Position numbers and translations under genes: made by a program. From Streptomyces antimicrobicus (GTDB lineage Bacteria > Actinomycetota > Actinomycetes > Streptomycetales > Streptomycetaceae), in contig NZ_JAJAUY010000048.1 of NCBI RefSeq assembly GCF_020532625.1, forward strand, positions 1-40,183: DNA of 40,183 bases, given 5' to 3'. This document shows, one piece after another, positions 22,181-29,794 of the stretch; positions within the stretch are counted from its first letter, which is position 1, and each line of letters begins with the position of its first letter. The notes beneath the pieces were generated by a model. It saw nothing but the letters and a program-made list of their open reading frames with translations. It was not told where the DNA came from and did no database searches.

Positions 22181-24047
22181 CCCGGTCGTGCGGGCCGCGG
22201 CCCGAGAGCACCTCGCCGTAGGCCTGCATCAGGTCCGGCAGCCGCAGCGTCGCCAGGTCCTCGCGGGACGGGGTCGCCGGGTAGCCGGCCAGCCGCAGGT
22301 CCCGGTAGGCGCAGCTCTTCTCGTACAGCGTGCGCAGGAAGCGGCCGTTGCCCAGCTCGTCGATCCAGCCCTGCTCCACCACGTGCCCGCTGATGCTGCG
22401 CAGCTCCTCCAGGGCCTCCTCGTCCCAGCGGTCGCCGTCGGCGGCGGCCAGCACCTCGCCGATCGCGGTCAGCTCCGCCGGCCGGTAGCTGGGGAAGTCC
22501 ACCCGGGTGGTGAACCGGGACGACAGCCCCGGGTTCGCCGCCAGCAGCCGGTCCATCCCGGCCGGATAGCCCGCGAGGATCACCACCAGGTGGTCCCGGT
22601 TGTCCTCGGCCCGCTTCAGCAGCACCTGCAGGGCCTCGTCGCCGTACGCGTCGCCCTTGCTGTAGCCGGAGTTGGACAGGCTGTACGCCTCGTCCACGAA
22701 CAGCACCCCGCCGATCGCCGAGTCGATCAGCTCGTTGGCCTTGACCGCGGTCTGCCCGAGGAACTCGCCCACCAGGTCCGCCCGCTGGGCCTCCACCAGA
22801 TGGTCCCCGCCCAGCAGCCCGAGCGCGTAGAAGACCCGGCCCAGGATCCGGGCCACCGTGGTCTTGCCGGTGCCCGACGGGCCCGAGAAGACGAAGTGGC
22901 GTTTCGGCGGCTGCACCGGCAGCCCCTGACCGGCCCGCAGACGCGCCATGTGCAACTGCGCCGACAGCGCCTTGACCTGCCGCTTGACCGGCTCCAACCC
23001 CACCATCCGCTCCAGCTCCGCCAGCGCCTGGGCCAGCAGCGCCGGGTCCGAGGGCCCGGCGGGCAGCCCGTACGGCGCGCCCGGCGGCGGTACGGAGACC
23101 CGCCGGCGCACCCCCTCCGGCCGGCCCCCGCCCGGCGGCGGCCCCTGCGGGGGCACCCCCGGCACCGGCCCGGCCGGCCGGGGCTCCACCGGCGGCTCCG
23201 GCGCGAGCACCGGGTCCGGCTCGCCCAGGGCCACGGCCGCCAGGTCCCCGCCGACCGGCGAGAGGTCGTAGTCGTCGAGCCCGTCGGCCTCGGAGATGGC
23301 CGTCAGCCGGGCGGCGGTGTCCATGAAGGCCGGGTCCACCCGGTGCACCGCCCGGTACAGCGGCAGCGCGGCCGCGCTGCGCCCGGTGCCCTCGTGGGCC
23401 CGGGCCAGCCAGTAGCGCAGCTCCTTGCGCTGCGGCTGCTCGCTGCGGCAGCGCATCAGCGCGGTGGCGAGCATCGGTTCGGCCTGCCCGTACATCTCCA
23501 GCCGGACCCGGGCCATCCCGCCGAACAGCCCGGCCTCGATGCCCAGCAGCGGATCGTCGACCAGCGGCTCGGTGTGCCGGACCAACTGCTCCCAGTCCTT
23601 GACCAGATAGGCCCGGCAGGCGTGCAGGAAGCGGACCTGGGCGTCGGTGTCCACCGGCGGCAGCCCGGCCAGCGCCTGGTCCAGCTCGGGCACGTGCCGG
23701 CCGTCCAGCCAGTGCGAGGCGTGCGCCAGCAGCAGGTCCCGGCGGCTCTCCAGCACCGGCTGCACCCACCAGCCCAGCCAGTACCAGGAGTTCAGCGTCC
23801 GCCGGTGCCGGGCCCGCTGCTCACCGAACCGGTCCCGGTGCGCGTACATCCGCAGCAGCGCGTTGGTGGTGTCGACCCGTAACGCGTGCAGGCCCAACCA
23901 GGCGTCGGCCATCGCGGGATCGAGTCGTACGGCCGTCCGGAACTCCTCCTCGGCCTGCGGATAGGCGCCCATGGTGCAGGCGTCCACTCCGCGCAGCCAG
24001 GCGAGTTCGGCCGGGGCGTGCGGGCTGCCCTGCGTGCCGAAATCCAT
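22155..24047 (-). CDS. TPR plus AAA+ ATPase, EccA/CbxX-like
   Basis: A 630-residue cytoplasmic protein. Residues 1-270 are TPR-like helical repeats (AEEEFRTAVRLDPAMADAW, AAALPLYRAVHRVDPAFMD). A Pro/Gly-rich linker follows (about 275-335). The C-terminal AAA+ domain has Walker A GPSGTGKTT (Lys395), Walker B GVLFVDEAY (Asp452, Glu453) and the conserved SRFTTRVDFPSYRPAEL arginine-finger and sensor region. This architecture is that of EccA of type VII secretion and of SpoVK/CbxX-type ATPases. No ESX genes are present here, so a role as a stand-alone remodelling ATPase is more cautious. The ATG at 24047 is chosen because GGGGGA precedes it; the longer frame runs into the intergenic hairpin. The 3' end carries a 30-bp tandem duplication. 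Confidence 0.87.
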   Translation of the reverse strand: MDFGTQGSPHAPAELAWLRGVDACTMGAYPQAEEEFRTAVRLDPAMADAWLGLHALRVDTTNALLRMYAHRDRFGEQRARHRRTLNSWYWLGWWVQPVLESRRDLLLAHASHWLDGRHVPELDQALAGLPPVDTDAQVRFLHACRAYLVKDWEQLVRHTEPLVDDPLLGIEAGLFGGMARVRLEMYGQAEPMLATALMRCRSEQPQRKELRYWLARAHEGTGRSAAALPLYRAVHRVDPAFMDTAARLTAISEADGLDDYDLSPVGGDLAAVALGEPDPVLAPEPPVEPRPAGPVPGVPPQGPPPGGGRPEGVRRRVSVPPPGAPYGLPAGPSDPALLAQALAELERMVGLEPVKRQVKALSAQLHMARLRAGQGLPVQPPKRHFVFSGPSGTGKTTVARILGRVFYALGLLGGDHLVEAQRADLVGEFLGQTAVKANELIDSAIGGVLFVDEAYSLSNSGYSKGDAYGDEALQVLLKRAEDNRDHLVVILAGYPAGMDRLLAANPGLSSRFTTRVDFPSYRPAELTAIGEVLAAADGDRWDEEALEELRSISGHVVEQGWIDELGNGRFLRTLYEKSCAYRDLRLAGYPATPSREDLATLRLPDLMQAYGEVLSGRGPHDRGRPEPPSM

Positions 24048-24403
24048 CACGTCCCCCACAAGCCTGCCCCCGTGGTGCGCTGCAACCCCCGTCCCGGGGA
24101 CAAGAGTTGTCACATGCGCCGATGAAATCTGGGTGGCATCGTACCTTCGGTACGCGGCGCTACGTAGGGTGCGACAGGCACCTTGCGGGGTGGATCCCGG
24201 ACCGCGGCGGTGACGCAGGGTGAGCTCCGCGAGGGCCGTGAGAGGCGTTCCGGGCAGAACGAAGCCCCCGATCACGGGGGAACAATCGGGGGCTTCGTGT
24301 CCGCTGCGGCCGTGAAAGACCGCGCATTGAGAACGTAAGGCCGGTGCGGGCATCAGGTCAAGCGCCCCAGGGCAGCCGTCCGCACCGGGTGGCGGGGGGC
24401 CGC
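24048..24403. other. 356-bp intergenic region upstream of the AAA+ gene
   Basis: No gene is seen. It holds the palindrome GACAAGAGTTGTC (24099-24111), which could be an operator for the AAA+ gene; the short hairpin GTACC-TTC-GGTAC (about 24149-24161); and the 14-bp-stem hairpin at 24259-24298. The promoter of the AAA+ gene must lie here, but no convincing -35/-10 pair stands out. Confidence 0.5.
24259..24298. terminator. 14-bp perfect hairpin after the uridine-kinase-like gene
   Basis: ACGAAGCCCCCGAT (24259-24272) pairs perfectly with ATCGGGGGCTTCGT (24285-24298) around a 12-base loop. The loop contains GGGGG, which could pair with CCCCC of the left arm instead, giving an alternative fold. 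It lies 105 bp after the stop of the minus-strand kinase-like gene, so a terminator is the simplest reading. Confidence 0.7.
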
Positions 24404-25030
24404 TCAGGCCCGGGGGAGCCCCTCACGCTCCGTGACGGAACCGGACGTTCCTGCGGGCACACCGCTCCCGGAAGTCCACTCGTATCCCGTACAGCCCTGG
24501 CGCACCAGGGTGTCGGCGAAGGGGCGCGAAGGATCGTCGGCGAAGTGCGCGCGCTCGGCGCGCTCCCATCCGTCCCAGAACGCGCCCAGTTCGCTCCCGT
24601 CGCGCCGCCGGCCCCGGCGCCACGCCAGCTCGCGCGGGGTCTCCATCCACACCAGGTGCGCCAGGTGCGGCCGCAGCGCTCGCCGGCCCGCGCCCACCCC
24701 CTCCACGAGCAGCACGGGGGCCGGCTCCAGCACCCGCTGCGGCCCGAACCGGCGCGCCACCCAGTCGTACGGCGCCCAGTGCGCCGCCCGTCCCGCGGTC
24801 AGCGGCTCCAGCACCTGCCGGCGCAGCCGCTCGGTCCAGTCGAACAGCTCCTCGTGCGTGGCGACGTCGTCCAGGTGCAGCACCGGCGCCCCGCCCAGTG
24901 CCCCGGCCAGCCGGGCGGCGAAGGTGCTCTTGCCCGAGCCGGCGTGCCCGTCCACCCCGATCAGCCGCACCGGGCCCAGCGAGGGCGGCAGCGCGGCGAG
25001 CTCGGCGGCGAGGCGGTCGAGGGATTCCAC
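24404..25030 (-). CDS. uridine kinase-like P-loop NTPase
   Basis: A 208-residue P-loop protein with Walker A GVDGHAGSGKST (Lys34). LHLDDVATHEELFDW follows, and the acidic residues act as in nucleoside kinases. Next come the loop LVEGVGAGRRALRPHL and the lid-like basic segment WRRGRRRDGSELGAFWDGW. In Streptomyces, proteins of this type are annotated as uridine kinases, but similarity to true Udk is limited to the P-loop fold, so the substrate is open (uridine/cytidine, pantothenate or another small molecule). The GTG at 25030 is chosen because the coding pattern begins there; the longer frame upstream enters the divergent promoter region. It is divergent from the secreted peptidase gene. Confidence 0.72.
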   Translation of the reverse strand: MESLDRLAAELAALPPSLGPVRLIGVDGHAGSGKSTFAARLAGALGGAPVLHLDDVATHEELFDWTERLRRQVLEPLTAGRAAHWAPYDWVARRFGPQRVLEPAPVLLVEGVGAGRRALRPHLAHLVWMETPRELAWRRGRRRDGSELGAFWDGWERAERAHFADDPSRPFADTLVRQGCTGYEWTSGSGVPAGTSGSVTEREGLPRA

Positions 25031-25136
25031 CCGCCCAGCGTACGGCGCGCGCGACACGGCGCCGGGGCCCTGGCCCGCCCCCGCGCGAGCTGCGACGCTG
25101 AACGTGACCGACCGATCACCCAGGGGGTAGCCGCCC

Positions 25137-26516
25137 ATGTCCGCCAGCGCACCCGCCCCGCGCCGCGCCCTGCTCGCCGCCGTCCTCGCCGCGGCCACCG
25201 CCGCCACCGTCCCCGGAACCGGCGGCCCGGCCGCGGCCGCCCCCGCGCCCCGCGGCTCCGGCGGCACCGGCCTCGCCGGTCCCACCGTCGACAACCGCTT
25301 CTGGTACGCCCTGCGGCACTGGCGGGCCGGCACCCACCGCGGCACCGCCGCCCTCGCCGGGGACCGGCCCGCGCTGACCCTCGCCGCGCCCGCGGGCCGT
25401 ACCGCCTACACCGACCCGCACACCGGCCGCACGGCCACCTGGGAGTACGCCACCTGGACCTCGCCGGTGCACCGCCCCGCCGTGCCCGCCACCGAGGCCG
25501 TGGTGTCCTGGAACGCGCGCACCCCCACCGGCAGCTGGCTCCAGGCCGAGCTGCGCTGCACCTACACCGACGGCACCCGCACCCCCTGGTACGTGATGGG
25601 CCGCTGGGCCGCCTCCGACGCCGACATCCGGCGCACCTCCGTGGACGGCCAGGGCGACGGCCGCTCCACGGTGTGGACCGACACCCTGGCGGTGGACCGG
25701 CCGGCCTCCGGGCTGCGGCTGCGGGACTGGCAGCTGCGGCTGACCCTGTACCGCCGGCCCGGCTCCACCGCGGCCCCGCTGGTGTGGCTGGCCGGGGCGA
25801 TGGCCTCGGCCGTCCCCGACCGGTTCACGGTGCCCGCCTCCACCCCCGGACCGGCCCACGAGCTGGCGGTGCCGCGGTACTCCCAGGAGGTCCACGCCGG
25901 CCGCTACCCCCAGTACGACAACGGCGGCGAGGCCTGGTGCAGCCCCACCTCCTCGCAGATGGTGATCGAGTACTGGGGCCGCCGGCCGAGCCGCGAGCAG
26001 CTCGCGTGGGTCGACGCCCGCTACGGCGACCCCCAGGTCTGCCACGCCGCCCGGCACACGTACGACTTCGCGTACCGGGGCTGCGGCAACTGGCCCTTCA
26101 ACCCCGCCTACGCCGCCACCTACCCCGGCCTCGGCGGCGTCGTGACCCGGCTGACCTCGCTGACCGACCTGGAGACCCTGATCCGGGCGGGCATCCCGGT
26201 GATCACCTCGCAGTCCTTCCGCAAGGAGGAGCTCACCGGGGCCGGCTACGGCACGGCCGGCCACCTGATGACGGTCGTCGGCTTCACCGCCGCCGGCGAC
26301 GTGATCGCCAACGACCCGAACTCGCCCACCAACGACGCGGTCCGCCGGGTCTACCGGCGCCGGCAGTGGGAGAACATCTGGCTGCGCACCAAGCGGCACG
26401 ACTCCACCGGCAAGGTCGCCTCCGGCACCGGCGGCATCTGCTACGTCTATGCCCCGGCCCGGCCGAGCGCCGCCCAGGCCGCCGCGCTGACGGGCCTCGG
26501 GCTGCTCGCGGCGTGA
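25137..26516 (+). CDS. secreted C39-like peptidase family protein
   Basis: A 459-residue exported protein. Residues 1-40 form an Arg-containing signal peptide with a long Ala-rich core ending near PAAAAPAP. Residues 45-240 make a beta-rich domain (WKNAR-like carbohydrate-or-ligand fold not identified; TVDNRFWYALRHWRAGTHRG). A papain-fold C39-like domain follows, with Cys268 in EAWCSPTSSQM, His376 in AGHLMTVVGF and Asn392/Asp393 in ANDPNSP. The catalytic Cys-His-Asp/Asn set is complete, so it is probably an active extracellular cysteine peptidase. CAGGGGG precedes the ATG. It stands alone, divergent from the kinase-like gene. Targets are unknown. Confidence 0.82.
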   Translation: MSASAPAPRRALLAAVLAAATAATVPGTGGPAAAAPAPRGSGGTGLAGPTVDNRFWYALRHWRAGTHRGTAALAGDRPALTLAAPAGRTAYTDPHTGRTATWEYATWTSPVHRPAVPATEAVVSWNARTPTGSWLQAELRCTYTDGTRTPWYVMGRWAASDADIRRTSVDGQGDGRSTVWTDTLAVDRPASGLRLRDWQLRLTLYRRPGSTAAPLVWLAGAMASAVPDRFTVPASTPGPAHELAVPRYSQEVHAGRYPQYDNGGEAWCSPTSSQMVIEYWGRRPSREQLAWVDARYGDPQVCHAARHTYDFAYRGCGNWPFNPAYAATYPGLGGVVTRLTSLTDLETLIRAGIPVITSQSFRKEELTGAGYGTAGHLMTVVGFTAAGDVIANDPNSPTNDAVRRVYRRRQWENIWLRTKRHDSTGKVASGTGGICYVYAPARPSAAQAAALTGLGLLAA

Positions 26517-26624
26517 CCGGCCCGGCCGGGGGCCGGGCACCGTGACGAACATCTCTCCCACGGAAGCCGCAATCGCTGGGATATTGGACATCTCCCCCCA
26601 TGTCGCCGACCGATGCGAGACACC

Positions 26625-26774
26625 ATGACCGCGAACAGCGCCGCCCTGCACCGTGCCCGCCAGCTGGTCCGTACCGGCGGTCCCGAGGACGGGTCGAAGT
26701 GGCTGGAGAACGTGCTCGGCTGGACGCTCGTGGTCGTTGTGGCCATGTTCGTCACGCAAGTCGGATGGCTGTGA
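26625..26774 (+). CDS. 49-residue single-pass membrane protein
   Basis: A short ORF with good Streptomyces codon bias. A polar N-terminal half (MTANSAALHRARQLVR, then GGPEDGSKWLEN) is followed by one transmembrane helix, WTLVVVVAMFVTQVGWL, that runs to the C-terminus. It would insert with the N-terminus inside or serve as a small membrane partner. A predicted reading frame in another phase that starts at 26600 has basic, low-complexity content and is rejected in its favour. The ATG has only a weak GAGA upstream. No family is recognised. It is followed after 184 bp by the acyl-CoA dehydrogenase gene with its own promoter. Confidence 0.65.
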   Translation: MTANSAALHRARQLVRTGGPEDGSKWLENVLGWTLVVVVAMFVTQVGWL

Positions 26775-26794
26775 GCCTTCTTGATCTTGCACCC

Positions 26795-26823
26795 GTGACG
26801 GGACGCGGCTGATCAGGCATACT
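26795..26823 (+). promoter_or_regulatory. candidate promoter of the acyl-CoA dehydrogenase gene
   Basis: GTGACG (26795-26800), a 17-bp spacer and CATACT (26818-26823) fit a housekeeping promoter. Transcription would start near 26830 and give a leader of about 130 bases that opens with the hairpin at 26848-26881. Confidence 0.45.
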
Positions 26824-26847
26824 CGTCCCGCCGCAGCCACGGAACAG

Positions 26848-26881
26848 AGCCCCATGCGACCCATGAGGGCAGCATGGGGCT
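26848..26881 (+). terminator. compound hairpin in the acyl-CoA dehydrogenase leader
   Basis: AGCCCCATGC (26848-26857) pairs perfectly with GCATGGGGCT (26872-26881). Inside, CCC (26860-26862) pairs with GGG (26867-26869) around ATGA. It may end transcripts of the small membrane protein gene or act as a 5' leader structure of the dehydrogenase mRNA. The sequence cannot decide between them. Confidence 0.6.
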
Positions 26882-26958
26882 GTGTGAGCACCGAACCGGC
26901 GGCGCGTCCCACACCTCGCGCGTCGCCGCCGTGCCCGACGAGGGAGGAGAGCGCCGCC

Positions 26959-28134
26959 ATGATCGACCGCGCCCCGCAGCCGGTGGACCGACAGCTGCCC
27001 ACCGAGGAGTCCCGGGACCTCCTCGCGCTCGTACGAGAGATCGCCGAGCGGGAGATCGCGCCGCGCGCCGCCGAGGAGGAGAGCGCCGGCCACTTCCCCC
27101 GCGAGGTCTTCACCCTGCTCTCCGAGGCCGGACTGCTCGGCCTGCCGTACGACTCCGAGTTCGGCGGCGGGGACCAGCCCTACGAGGTGTACCTCCAGGT
27201 CCTGGAGGAGCTCGCCGCGGCCCGGCTCACCGTCGGCCTGGGCGTCAGCGTCCACTCCCTCGCCTGCCACGGCCTGGCCGGGTACGGCACCAAGGAGCAG
27301 CGCTCCCGGCACCTGCCCGACATGCTCGGCGGCGGTCTGCTCGGCGCCTACTGCCTGTCGGAGCCGTCCTCCGGTTCCGACGCGGCCTCGCTGAGCACCA
27401 AGGCCGTCCGTGACGGCGACGACTGGGTGCTGACCGGCACCAAGGCGTGGATCACCCACGGCGGGGTCGCCGACTTCTACACGGTGCTGGCCCGCTCCGG
27501 CGGCGAGGGCGCCAAGGGCATCACCGCCTTCCTGGTCCCCGGCGACGCGGAGGGCCTGTCCGCGGCCGCCCCCGAGAAGAAGATGGGCATGAAGGGCTCG
27601 CCCACCGCCCAGCTGCACTTCGACGGCGTGCGCGTCCCGGACGCCCGGCGGATCGGCGAGGAGGGCCAGGGCTTCACGATCGCCCTGTCCGCGCTCGACT
27701 CGGGCCGGCTGGGCATCGCGGCCTGCGCCATCGGTGTCGCCCAGGCCGCCCTGGACCAGGCGCTGGCGTACGCGCTGGACCGCAAGCAGTTCGGGCACCC
27801 GATCGCGGACTTCCAGGGCCTGCGGTTCATGCTCGCCGACATGGCCACCCGGATCGAGGCCGGCCGGTCGCTGTACCTGGCCGCGGCCCGGCTGCGGGAC
27901 GCGGGCAAGCCGTTCTCCCGGCAGGCGGCCATGGCCAAGCTGTTCTGCACCGACGCCGCCATGGCCGTGACCACCGACGCCGTCCAGGTGCTCGGCGGCT
28001 ACGGCTACACCCAGGACTTCCCCGTGGAGCGCCTGATGCGCGAGGCCAAGGTGCTGCAGATCGTCGAGGGCACCAACCAGATCCAGCGCATGGTGATCGC
28101 CCGGCACCTGGCGGGCCCCGAGACCCGCGGCTGA
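26959..28134 (+). CDS. acyl-CoA dehydrogenase
   Basis: A 391-residue flavoenzyme of the acyl-CoA dehydrogenase family, which introduces the alpha-beta double bond in acyl-CoA beta-oxidation or amino-acid breakdown. Landmarks are AYCLSEPSSGSDAASLST (FAD/substrate loop), GTKAWITHGGVADFYTVLAR, the adenine-site segment RKQFGHPIADFQGLRFMLADM, and QVLGGYGYTQDFPVERLMRE. The catalytic base is Glu370 in VEGTNQIQRM, at the position used by short- and medium-chain enzymes. The ATG at 26959 has GGAGGA upstream. The longer frame from 26854 starts inside the leader hairpin and is not used. It stands alone; the electron acceptor (ETF) genes are elsewhere. Confidence 0.92.
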   Translation: MIDRAPQPVDRQLPTEESRDLLALVREIAEREIAPRAAEEESAGHFPREVFTLLSEAGLLGLPYDSEFGGGDQPYEVYLQVLEELAAARLTVGLGVSVHSLACHGLAGYGTKEQRSRHLPDMLGGGLLGAYCLSEPSSGSDAASLSTKAVRDGDDWVLTGTKAWITHGGVADFYTVLARSGGEGAKGITAFLVPGDAEGLSAAAPEKKMGMKGSPTAQLHFDGVRVPDARRIGEEGQGFTIALSALDSGRLGIAACAIGVAQAALDQALAYALDRKQFGHPIADFQGLRFMLADMATRIEAGRSLYLAAARLRDAGKPFSRQAAMAKLFCTDAAMAVTTDAVQVLGGYGYTQDFPVERLMREAKVLQIVEGTNQIQRMVIARHLAGPETRG

Positions 28135-28150
28135 GGCGGGCCCGGCCGGG

Positions 28151-28369
28151 TCAGGGCCGGTCCGCGAACAGGGGGCCGTGCGGCCAGACCGGGGACGAGG
28201 TCAGCCGCGACCATTCCGGGTCGCGGCGCCCCGGCAGGGTGCGGCCCTCGACGGTCCAGCGGTCGATCAGGTCCCGGTAGATGGGCGGATCGGACTGCTG
28301 AACCGATTCTTCGAAGCCGGGGGGCGCGGGCCGGCGCCGTCTGCCCGTGGACGTGTCAAGCAGGGTCAT
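28151..28369 (-). CDS. small hypothetical protein
   Basis: A 72-residue protein with a basic N-terminus (TGRRRRPAPPGFEES) and the stretch PIYRDLIDRWTVEGRTLPG followed by RRDPEWSRL. This pattern recalls a group of short Streptomyces proteins of unknown function, and coding bias on this strand is better than on the other. No domain, signal or membrane segment is visible. The ATG at 28369 has a poor ribosome-binding site. It converges with the acyl-CoA dehydrogenase gene, only 16 bp away, and is divergent from the following operon. I am moderately sure it is a gene. Confidence 0.5.
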   Translation of the reverse strand: MTLLDTSTGRRRRPAPPGFEESVQQSDPPIYRDLIDRWTVEGRTLPGRRDPEWSRLTSSPVWPHGPLFADRP

Positions 28370-28582
28370 GCACGGCCAACGCCGTCCCCCGGCCCGGGGT
28401 CACTGCGGCTCTGCGTTCGACGTGTCCCCGGCCCGCCGGCCCCGCCCCTGCCCCCGCGCCCCTGCCCCCGCGCCGGGGCTCCTCGCGGGGCGGCTCCCGG
28501 CCCGGCGCCCCGGCTCCCACGGCGCGGCACGACGTGCCGTGCTGTCCACGGATGACGCGACTCTGGTCGCGGGCACGGTTTC

Positions 28583-28595
28583 TGACGTACCGTCA
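28583..28595. promoter_or_regulatory. TGACG-TAC-CGTCA palindrome
   Basis: A perfect 5-bp inverted repeat with a 3-bp spacer lies 39 bp before the GTG of the next operon; outer T/A bases at 28581/28597 also pair. Sites of this type are common targets of TetR-family regulators of acyl or lipid catabolism. No such regulator gene is in the window. Confidence 0.45.
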
Positions 28596-28634
28596 TATCC
28601 GCTGAGCCGCCGTGCCCCCGCCCAGGAGGTTGCC

Positions 28635-29768
28635 GTGTCCGCGGACCGCCCCGTCGCGCTCGACGAGTACCCCGTCCACCAGGCCCCGCTGTCCATGAAG
28701 CACGTCGTCACGGGCGACCGGAACGCCTACGACCGCTGCATCTTCCACGTCTTCGACCACGCCGGCCGGGCCGTGCTCGTCCTCGGCCTCGGGGTCTACC
28801 CCAACGCCGGGGTGATCGACGCCTACGCGACCCTGCGCCTGGGCGACCGGCTGCACGCCGTCCGCGCCTCCGACGCACTCGGCGACGACCGGATGAACCT
28901 CTGCGTCGGCCCGCTGCGCATCACCGTCGACGTCCCGCTGCGCCAGTTCTCCCTGCACTGCGCCCCCGACCCCGACGACCCCGGCGGCCTGTCCTACGAC
29001 CTCACCTGGACCGCCGAGTTCCCCGCCCTGTGGGAGCCGCACCACATCCAGCGCCGCGGCGACCGGCTCACGCTCGAAGGCCGCCGGTTCGTCCAGGCCG
29101 GCCACGCCACCGGCGTCGTCCGCGTCGCCGGCGAGGAACTGCGGCCCACCGTGGGGGAGTGGACCGCCACCCGCGACCGCAGCTGGGGCGTCCGCCCGCT
29201 GCCCGGCGAGGACGGCGGCCGGGGCGCCGAGGAGCACCGCACCGAGGGGTTCCACTGGCTGTGGGTCCCCGTCCGCTTCGAGGACCGCTTCGTCATGGTC
29301 GTCGTCCAGGAGGACGCCGACGGCCACCGCACCCTCAACGAGGCCGTCCAGGTCTTCCCGGAGGGCAGCGGCCTGCCCGACGTCCAACTCGGCTGGCCGC
29401 ACAGCGAGATCCACTACCGCCCCGGCAGCCGCCACCCCGAACGCGCCGTCCTCCACCTCACCGACCCGTCCCGCAAGCCCCTCGAACTCGGCGTGGAGAT
29501 TCTCAACTCCTCCCCGCTGGCCGTCGGCGCGGGCTACCCGCCCGCCCCCGACTGGCAGCACGGCAGCTGGCAGGGCCGCGGCTGGACCGACCGCCGCGTC
29601 TACGACCTCTCCGAACCGGCCGCCCACCCCATGGCCGCCTACGGCGTCACCGACCACTCCGCCCGCTTCACCCTCGACGGGCGCACCGGCTTCGGCATCT
29701 TCGAGCACGGCAGCTTCGGCCGCCACGATCCCAGCGGCTTCACCGACCACGCCTCCGTCGCCCCGTGA
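28635..29768 (+). CDS. beta-rich protein of unknown function, DUF7064/7065-like
   Basis: A 377-residue soluble protein without signal peptide, rich in beta strands and aromatic residues (MKHVVTGDRNAYDRCIFHVF, GLGVYPNAGVIDAYATLRLG, GFHWLWVPVRFEDRFVMVVV, RSWGVRPLPGED). The repeated layout suggests a duplicated lipocalin-like or hydroxyneurosporene-synthase-like barrel such as the DUF7064/DUF7065 proteins. The SWGVRP motif resembles the D-x-SWG-x-R signature of that fold, so binding of a hydrophobic ligand is likely (inference). The GTG at 28635 follows AGGAGG by five bases; the longer frame is GC-rich leader. A phosphotransferase gene follows after 26 bp in an apparent operon, a pairing I associate with lipid or steroid metabolism loci. 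Confidence 0.72.
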   Translation: MSADRPVALDEYPVHQAPLSMKHVVTGDRNAYDRCIFHVFDHAGRAVLVLGLGVYPNAGVIDAYATLRLGDRLHAVRASDALGDDRMNLCVGPLRITVDVPLRQFSLHCAPDPDDPGGLSYDLTWTAEFPALWEPHHIQRRGDRLTLEGRRFVQAGHATGVVRVAGEELRPTVGEWTATRDRSWGVRPLPGEDGGRGAEEHRTEGFHWLWVPVRFEDRFVMVVVQEDADGHRTLNEAVQVFPEGSGLPDVQLGWPHSEIHYRPGSRHPERAVLHLTDPSRKPLELGVEILNSSPLAVGAGYPPAPDWQHGSWQGRGWTDRRVYDLSEPAAHPMAAYGVTDHSARFTLDGRTGFGIFEHGSFGRHDPSGFTDHASVAP

Positions 29769-29794
29769 CTCCGCCCGCCCCAGGGGGTTCCTGA

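Noticed and set aside
26600..26812. 70-residue ORF in another phase
   Set aside because: It overlaps the better-supported 49-residue membrane protein, is basic and repetitive, and shows no recognisable pattern.
28347..28634. 96-residue N-terminal extension of the protein at 28635
   Set aside because: It is Pro/Arg/Ala-rich, spans the palindromic operator, and the GTG at 28635 has a perfectly placed AGGAGG.
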